The position numbers and the translations under genes were made by a program. A DNA stretch of 64,000 bases from Chitinophagales bacterium (GTDB lineage: Bacteria > Bacteroidota > Bacteroidia > Chitinophagales > Chitinophagaceae), in NCBI GenBank assembly GCA_017303835.1, contig JAFLBI010000001.1:1054001-1118000 (forward strand), written 5' to 3'. Shown in pieces: positions 59,695-64,000 of the stretch; the first letter of the stretch is position 1, and each line of letters opens with the position of its first letter. The notes beneath the pieces are model-generated. The model did no database searches and was not told where the DNA came from. It worked only from the letters and a program-made list of their open reading frames with translations.

Positions 59695-60348
59695 CTATTT
59701 ACACTGAGCAGGAAATTTTTTCAGATCAGCTTTTTGTTTAGTAGCAATAAATCGCTGACCGTTGAATAAATAGATTGTTGATGCAACTTGATACTTCTTT
59801 TTCGAACTATAATCACTGGAACAAGTGATATTGACAATATCCATTTTCTTATCACCATTCACATCTTCTAAATAAGAAATAGCGTTGCTAAATCCCTCCT
59901 CATCCCCATAGCTGGTTGCCAGATAGACGGTCTGTACTATTTTACCGGCTTTGATATCCCAGACAAATAATTGGGAGGATGTAGATATTTTATCGTCTGA
60001 TCCAAACATGAGCAATCCAATTGTATTATCGCTGATCTTGTATCGCTTACCAATCAAATAGTAATTTCCTCTGTCTAATTTTTTTACTTGTTTATCTGCA
60101 TCAACAAAATCGAACAATTCATACCTATTCTCTGGAAGTCTTTGCTCGCTAAACCCTTTTACCCTATTATTATTTAATCTGGCATCAATCATCAGCCGCT
60201 TAAAACTTGTTTCCTCAAATAGGCTTAATACACTAGTGTCTTTTACGGGCGGCAGTTTATAGGGAATATTGGTAGCAGCTTGCTTAAAACTGTAACTCGC
60301 TATCAGGCAGCAGCAGCCTAGTAACTTAAGGATTGGTTGTAGTTGCAT
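59695..60348 (-). CDS. Exported protein with a calcium-binding-like (FG-GAP/VCBS type) motif
   Basis: A 217-residue protein with a signal-like N-terminus ('QPILKLLGCCCLIASYSF'; the three adjacent cysteines could be a lipobox). A D-x-N-G-D-x-x-x-D segment ('EDVNGDKKMDIVNITCSSD') resembles calcium-binding VCBS/FG-GAP or dockerin-like loops. 'IGLLMFGSDDKISTSSQLFVWDIKAGKIVQTVYLATSYG' suggests a beta propeller-like or other beta structure. The family is not recognised. Confidence 0.6.
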   Translation of the reverse strand: MQLQPILKLLGCCCLIASYSFKQAATNIPYKLPPVKDTSVLSLFEETSFKRLMIDARLNNNRVKGFSEQRLPENRYELFDFVDADKQVKKLDRGNYYLIGKRYKISDNTIGLLMFGSDDKISTSSQLFVWDIKAGKIVQTVYLATSYGDEEGFSNAISYLEDVNGDKKMDIVNITCSSDYSSKKKYQVASTIYLFNGQRFIATKQKADLKKFPAQCK

Positions 60349-60576
60349 TGAGTAGGATTTTACACGTTACCTTAAATATCTGAAATCTTGGGTAGATTAT
60401 ATTGTTTCAACTAATCTAATGTTAAAACCTACAGCAGGCCAGTATTGATAAAATTGTATGCTGCTTATCATAAAAAGTCAGCATGTTCATGCAAGCGCAG
60501 TGACATCACTTTCAATTGAGAAAACAGGCAAAAAAAAGGATTGACAATCAATTATATGTCAATTTTATTTTACTTT

Positions 60577-60620
60577 ATGTAAAGTTTATTTGTCTTTTTG
60601 ATAAACATACTTTACATTTG
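60577..60620 (+). promoter_or_regulatory. Promoter with split inverted repeat before the membrane/HTH pair
   Basis: TTTG (60589-60592), a 20-base spacer and TACATTTG (60613-60620) form a good Bacteroidota promoter. ATGTAAAGT (60577-60585) and ACTTTACAT (60609-60617) are exact reverse complements, one upstream and one overlapping the downstream box. Each also lies in a local palindrome (ACTTTA-TG-TAAAGT and TTTACA-TT-TGTAAA). The HTH gene 500 bases on is the likely user. From 60349 to 60576 the DNA is AT-rich with nothing else recognised. Confidence 0.6.
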
Positions 60621-60637
60621 TAAAAAAATCAAACACC

Positions 60638-61114
60638 ATGTCACACAAACTACTCTTACCCAATAAATACAAACTGATTGGATGGTTTCTGCTGATTCCT
60701 TCTACCATATTGGGGATCTACCTAAGCTTCAACAACTTCAACGGCTTCGATATCACCGTAAAAACATTCAGCCTCTTTAGTGATGAATTATTTGGCAAGA
60801 CTAAATTCCTAACCTTTGTCCAAGCAGATTTAACCAATACGATTGTTGGTGTATTGTTTATTATTGGCGCATTGATGGTGAGCTTTTCTAAGGAAAAGAA
60901 TGAGGATGAATTTATCGCTAACCTTAGATTGTCTTCTTTACTCTGGGCTGTTTTGGTAAATTATTTCTTACTACTGATTGGCTTTCTTTTTATTTACGAC
61001 CTAGCATTTATCAATGTAATGACATACAATATGTTTACCGTGCTCATCATTTTTATTATTCGTTTCAATTATATCCTATACAAAAACAATAAAATGGTGT
61101 CAGATGAAAAATAA
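60638..61114 (+). CDS. Membrane protein of unknown function, paired with an HTH regulator
   Basis: The product is 158 residues with about four hydrophobic segments: 'LIGWFLLIPSTILGIYLSF', 'TIVGVLFIIGALMVSF', 'LLWAVLVNYFLLLIGFLFIYDLAFI' and 'MFTVLIIFIIRFNYIL'. It ends in a short charged tail. No family is recognised with confidence. It overlaps the HTH gene by 11 bases. The pairing of a four-helix membrane protein with a small regulator echoes the DUF2975/Xre pair at the left end. Its AT content is higher than that of neighbouring genes. Confidence 0.72.
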   Translation: MSHKLLLPNKYKLIGWFLLIPSTILGIYLSFNNFNGFDITVKTFSLFSDELFGKTKFLTFVQADLTNTIVGVLFIIGALMVSFSKEKNEDEFIANLRLSSLLWAVLVNYFLLLIGFLFIYDLAFINVMTYNMFTVLIIFIIRFNYILYKNNKMVSDEK

Positions 61115-61304
61115 TATCAAAGTTGAAAGAGCCATCAAAAATCTGACACAAGAAGAGCTGGCGAACCAAGTTGGCGTAAGCAGGCAGACCATTAATGCCA
61201 TGGAGGCCAATAAATATGTACCCTCTACTGTGCTAGCGTTGAAAATTGCTAAAGTGTTTAATAAGTCAGTTGAGGATATCTTTATACTTGAAAAAGGTGA
61301 TTAG
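61104..61304 (+). CDS. Small helix-turn-helix transcriptional regulator (YgzD/Xre type)
   Basis: This 66-residue HTH_3 protein reads 'IKVERAIKNLTQEELANQVGVSRQTINAMEANKYVPSTVLALKIAKVFNKSVEDIFIL', the pattern of minimal YgzD-like regulators. Helix 3 is 'SRQTINAMEANKY'. The ATG lies inside the end of the membrane gene, which points to translational coupling. It may bind the inverted repeats upstream of the operon. The 173 bases after its stop hold only AT-rich sequence and short repeats. Confidence 0.88.
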   Translation: MKNNIKVERAIKNLTQEELANQVGVSRQTINAMEANKYVPSTVLALKIAKVFNKSVEDIFILEKGD

Positions 61305-61477
61305 CGACAGTGTTTACTATAAGAACAGTAGTAGTAAAATAAATAATGAGAAACAATACTTTATGGGCTAATATTATCTATATAACCCTATTCTTATACC
61401 AAAAGGCCTGCACCTTCCAGCGCAAGCCTATTAAATCATTATTCAATCAACAATAAAAAATAATCAATAGCCAATCA

Positions 61478-61945
61478 TCAATCTCTATCCCATCTTCTAT
61501 TTCTACCACGGTCATGTTTATCACGACGGTCTCTGCGGTCGTCATCATACCAACCATTGTGTCGACCACGATCATGTCGCCAATCATCTCTATCACGATA
61601 CACCATTACCGAAGGCGCATACCTTCTGTGGTAGAAATCATACCTACTCCATGGATTGGGTTCATTGATGATAATCTTTCGTGCACCGTACAAATCAAAC
61701 CCACGATACCATCCAGGTAAAGCATTGCTAAAGCACCAGCGACCTCTGTCGAGATACACAAATTGTCTACCACGCAAATCATAAAATGCATCGATATCAG
61801 GCAAGAAATAATAATCAGCCCGACTTACACCGGGTACGCCCCAAGCAGGTGCACCAATACGAATGTTCAAGCTAATTTGAGCGTTTGTTGTTTCCGTTGC
61901 AGCAAGGGTGCCTGTTATCAGGACGAGTAGTAGGTACTTTTTCAT
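61478..61945 (-). CDS. Exported protein with an Arg/Asp-rich tail
   Basis: A 155-residue protein with a signal peptide (to 'TTNAQ'). The centre has many aromatic residues ('DYYFLPDIDAFYDLRGRQFVYLDRGRWCFSNALPGWYRGFDLYGARKIII'), a pattern typical of small Bacteroidota exported proteins. The last 45 residues are low-complexity R/D/H/W repeats ('DRDDWRHDRGRHNGWYDDDRRDRRDKHDRG'), probably disordered and possibly cell-surface or polyanion binding. No family or function is known. Confidence 0.66.
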   Translation of the reverse strand: MKKYLLLVLITGTLAATETTNAQISLNIRIGAPAWGVPGVSRADYYFLPDIDAFYDLRGRQFVYLDRGRWCFSNALPGWYRGFDLYGARKIIINEPNPWSRYDFYHRRYAPSVMVYRDRDDWRHDRGRHNGWYDDDRRDRRDKHDRGRNRRWDRD

Positions 61946-62003
61946 AACGGATGTTTTATATCCATTAGAATTCCAATACCGTGCCAGAATTACTAGCTAT
62001 TTG

Positions 62004-63020
62004 TTAAATGGTTAGTTGGATGCCCAGCCCCGGCGCTTCTGTTACACGCACGTGGCCGTTATCATAGATTAGTCCTGTAGCAATATCTTCAGCCAACAAA
62101 AGCGGACCGTCCACATCTACATGATCTAATTGCGGCATACAATGCGCAATAGCTGCAGAACCAACTGTGTGTTCATTCATGCTTCCCATCATCACTTGCA
62201 AACCCAATCCCCTTGCTTCTTTGATCATGCGCAAAGCAGGTGTAATACCGCTACACTTTGTCAACTTAATATTGATACCATGAAAATGCCCCGCACATTT
62301 TTTCACATCATGCTCTGAAACACAACTCTCATCTGCAAACAAAGGAATGCTTGATTGCGCATACAAAATCTTCATGCCTTCCCAATTGTCTTTTGAAAGC
62401 GGTTGTTCAATCATGTCAACACCCAATGCTTTCAATGCAGGTATCAATTGCAAAGCCTGCTCTACCGTCCAGCCTGCATTTGCATCTACACGAATCGCCG
62501 CATCGGTTTCGGCACGCAGTGCTTTGATGATGGCAATATCATCTGGTGTACCCAGTTTTACTTTGTACACCGGCCAAGGCTTTTCTTTGAGCTTGGCCAC
62601 CATGGTGGGAACATCCGCAATACCGATGGTATAATCTGTTACAGGTGTATTCGTCCACTCTGTTTGCCAAAGGCGATACAGTGGCTGCCCCTTCATCTTG
62701 CCAATCAAATCCCATGCAGCTATATCCAAAGCACAAACCAGAAAAGGATCATTGGGTAACAAATGATGCAGGTAATGCCAGTATCGTTCCGGTTCTGTAA
62801 AAGCAAATTTTTCGATCATCTTGCGCTTGGCTTCGATGGTTTCAATCATGCTTTCTACCGTTACATTGTAATACGTAATCGCCGGTGCTTCGCCATAGCC
62901 CATCCAATTGCCCAATTGCAGGGCAACCAATAAAGATGGCTGGTGTGTTTTTGTTCGGCCGCCGGAGATGGTAAAGGGATAACGGAAGGGTAATTCCGTT
63001 TTACGGTAATACAATTGCAC
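62004..63020 (-). CDS. Dipeptide epimerase (L-Ala-D/L-Glu epimerase type), enolase superfamily
   Basis: This 338-residue enzyme shares the enolase-superfamily MLE subgroup active site. K153-x-K155 ('YKVKLG') are catalytic bases, D179 ('VDANAG'), E205 ('EQPL') and D230 ('ADES') bind Mg, and K252 ('NIKLTKCSG') lies opposite. The family converts L-Ala-D-Glu from peptidoglycan to L-Ala-L-Glu for recycling, though other dipeptides are used by some members. GTG is the start. It lies 52 bases from the clpC stop, and the gap contains that gene's terminator. Confidence 0.88.
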   Translation of the reverse strand: MQLYYRKTELPFRYPFTISGGRTKTHQPSLLVALQLGNWMGYGEAPAITYYNVTVESMIETIEAKRKMIEKFAFTEPERYWHYLHHLLPNDPFLVCALDIAAWDLIGKMKGQPLYRLWQTEWTNTPVTDYTIGIADVPTMVAKLKEKPWPVYKVKLGTPDDIAIIKALRAETDAAIRVDANAGWTVEQALQLIPALKALGVDMIEQPLSKDNWEGMKILYAQSSIPLFADESCVSEHDVKKCAGHFHGINIKLTKCSGITPALRMIKEARGLGLQVMMGSMNEHTVGSAAIAHCMPQLDHVDVDGPLLLAEDIATGLIYDNGHVRVTEAPGLGIQLTI

Positions 63021-63036
63021 AGGTAAATATTTTAGG

Positions 63037-63067
63037 CAAAAATAATCCCCGCAGTGTTGCGGGGATG
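63037..63067 (-). terminator. Terminator after the ClpC-type gene
   Basis: ATCCCCGCA (63045-63053), loop GTGT, and TGCGGGGAT (63058-63066) form a perfect 9-base stem. On the minus strand it is followed by TATTTTTG, which acts as a T-run and also resembles a promoter box for the epimerase gene. Confidence 0.75.
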
Positions 63068-63071
63068 TTTT

Positions 63072-64000
63072 TTATACGTTGGCGTTTTCTTCTGTTTCGG
63101 ATCGCTTCAGTGTGAATGTGAGTTTACCGTTTTCCTTATCCAAGCCGGCAATCAGCACATCACCTTGCTTCACGTTCATATTCAGGATTTCTTCTGCTAA
63201 AGGATCTTCCAAATGCTTCTGAATAGCTCTGTGGAGCGGACGAGCACCAAACTGTACATCATAACCCTTATCGGCAATAAAGTCCTTGGCTTCGTCTGTC
63301 AGCTCCAGTGAGAAGCCCAGATTACCCAGTCGCTTGGTAACACCCTTCATGAGGATGTTGATGATCTCATGGATATTCTCCTTGCTCAGAGAATTGAAGA
63401 TGATCACATCATCAATACGGTTCAGGAATTCAGGCGAGAATGTGCGCTTGAGCGCTTTTTCAATCACGGCCTTATTGTTTTCTTCCTGATTCTGAATACG
63501 CGCAGCTGTAGCAAAACCCACACCATCACCAAACTCCTTCAACTGACGTACACCAATGTTTGAAGTCATGATGATCAGAGTATTCTTGAAATCTACTTTA
63601 CGGCCCAAACCATCTGTAAGCTGTCCATCATCCAATACCTGCAACAAAATATTGTAGATATCTGGGTGCGCTTTTTCGATTTCATCCAGCAGGATAACGC
63701 TGTAAGGTTTGCGGCGTACTTTTTCAGTCAACTGTCCGCCTTCTTCATAACCCACATAGCCGGGAGGTGCACCTATTAAGCGACTTACAGTGAATTTCTC
63801 CATGTACTCACTCATATCGATACGGATGAGCGCATCCTCTGAATCGAACATATAGCGGGCCAGGGAGCGGGCTAATTCAGTTTTACCCACACCGGTAGGT
63901 CCAAGGAAAATAAACGTACCAATGGGCTTCTTAGGATCTTTCAGACCTACTCTGTTACGCTGGATAGCTTTCACCACTTTTAGAATGGCTTCATCCTGTC
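63072..64000 (-). CDS. clpC: ATP-dependent Clp protease ATP-binding subunit, ClpC type, C-terminal part
   Basis: The frame runs off the right edge, with about 309 residues visible. It covers the second AAA+ module: '[41 protein letters not shown]' (Walker A), '[64 protein letters not shown]' (Walker B, sensor 1), and '[13 protein letters not shown]'. The Clp-box loop for ClpP and the VGF-like motif ('DGVGFATA') favour ClpC over ClpB. It should accept ClpS-bound N-degron substrates. The N-terminal domain is outside the window. Confidence 0.9.
   Translation of the reverse strand, partial: QDEAILKVVKAIQRNRVGLKDPKKPIGTFIFLGPTGVGKTELARSLARYMFDSEDALIRIDMSEYMEKFTVSRLIGAPPGYVGYEEGGQLTEKVRRKPYSVILLDEIEKAHPDIYNILLQVLDDGQLTDGLGRKVDFKNTLIIMTSNIGVRQLKEFGDGVGFATAARIQNQEENNKAVIEKALKRTFSPEFLNRIDDVIIFNSLSKENIHEIINILMKGVTKRLGNLGFSLELTDEAKDFIADKGYDVQFGARPLHRAIQKHLEDPLAEEILNMNVKQGDVLIAGLDKENGKLTFTLKRSETEENANV

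Overview
The window reads as chromosomal DNA of a Bacteroidota bacterium, most likely of the Chitinophagaceae/Chitinophagales. The evidence is a type IX secretion C-terminal domain on a CotH-like protein, many DUF families typical of Bacteroidota (DUF3078, DUF4294, DUF1835, the TonB-folC pair), a CxxxY-type CcmE next to a long CcmF, promoters of the TTTG-N19/20-TAnnTTTG type, and a near absence of Shine-Dalgarno sequences. Genes are tightly packed. Several convergent pairs overlap at their 3' ends, and TTG or GTG start codons recur. I see no insertion sequence, integrase, prophage or CRISPR array. The genus is not identified.

Layout. 1-4.2 kb: the N-terminus of a GH3 glycosidase cut by the window edge, a DUF2975/Xre pair, then a close run of VOC protein, lipoprotein, APH(3')-like kinase, DUF2177 and DUF1295. 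4.3-9.8 kb: an S9 peptidase, a T9SS-exported CotH-like protein and two envelope proteins. 9.8-16.3 kb (minus): parE and parC in one run, separated by a four-helix-bundle (IVP) gene, DUF1835, VOC and cupin genes. 16.3-23.5 kb: YkgJ-type cysteine protein, a divergent DUF1343 (NamZ-like) protein, tcdA, an Asp-box repeat protein, tRNA-Val(TAC), and the N-degron pair clpS-aat. 23.6-26.5 kb: ccmE-ccmF. 26.6-34.2 kb: an arginase-family enzyme, a radical SAM gene followed by EamA and TSUP transporters, then a TonB-like protein and folC. 34.2-38.2 kb (minus): an fbp-led operon with an orphan ABC ATPase, a YfiT-like DinB protein and two Nudix hydrolases. 38.3-46.4 kb: aspartate kinase, hybrid histidine kinase, L,D-transpeptidase, hppD, purK, DUF3078. 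46.5-54.1 kb: miaB, sigma-54 activator, lptE, a TPR-like protein, secG, mltG, yihY, redoxin. 54.1-64 kb: GH20 hexosaminidase, TlpA, TrmH, Fic, several secreted proteins, a membrane protein/HTH pair, dipeptide epimerase, and the C-terminal part of a ClpC-type ATPase.

Themes. Many products act on the envelope and murein: DUF1343, GH3, GH20, MltG, L,D-transpeptidase and Ala-Glu epimerase, with LptE, SecG, YihY and TonB. Two small-regulator modules (DUF2975/Xre and membrane protein/HTH) lie near opposite ends. The strongest unexplained signals are cis elements: a 12+12 bp palindrome at the predicted transcription start of the Fic gene, an inverted DnaA-box-like pair between parE and the YkgJ gene, a split 9-bp inverted repeat in the promoter of the second membrane/HTH pair, and two related hairpins ahead of the TonB-like gene. 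The radical SAM/EamA/TSUP operon is the best candidate for an uncharacterised pathway. No obviously new multi-gene defence or mobile system was found.
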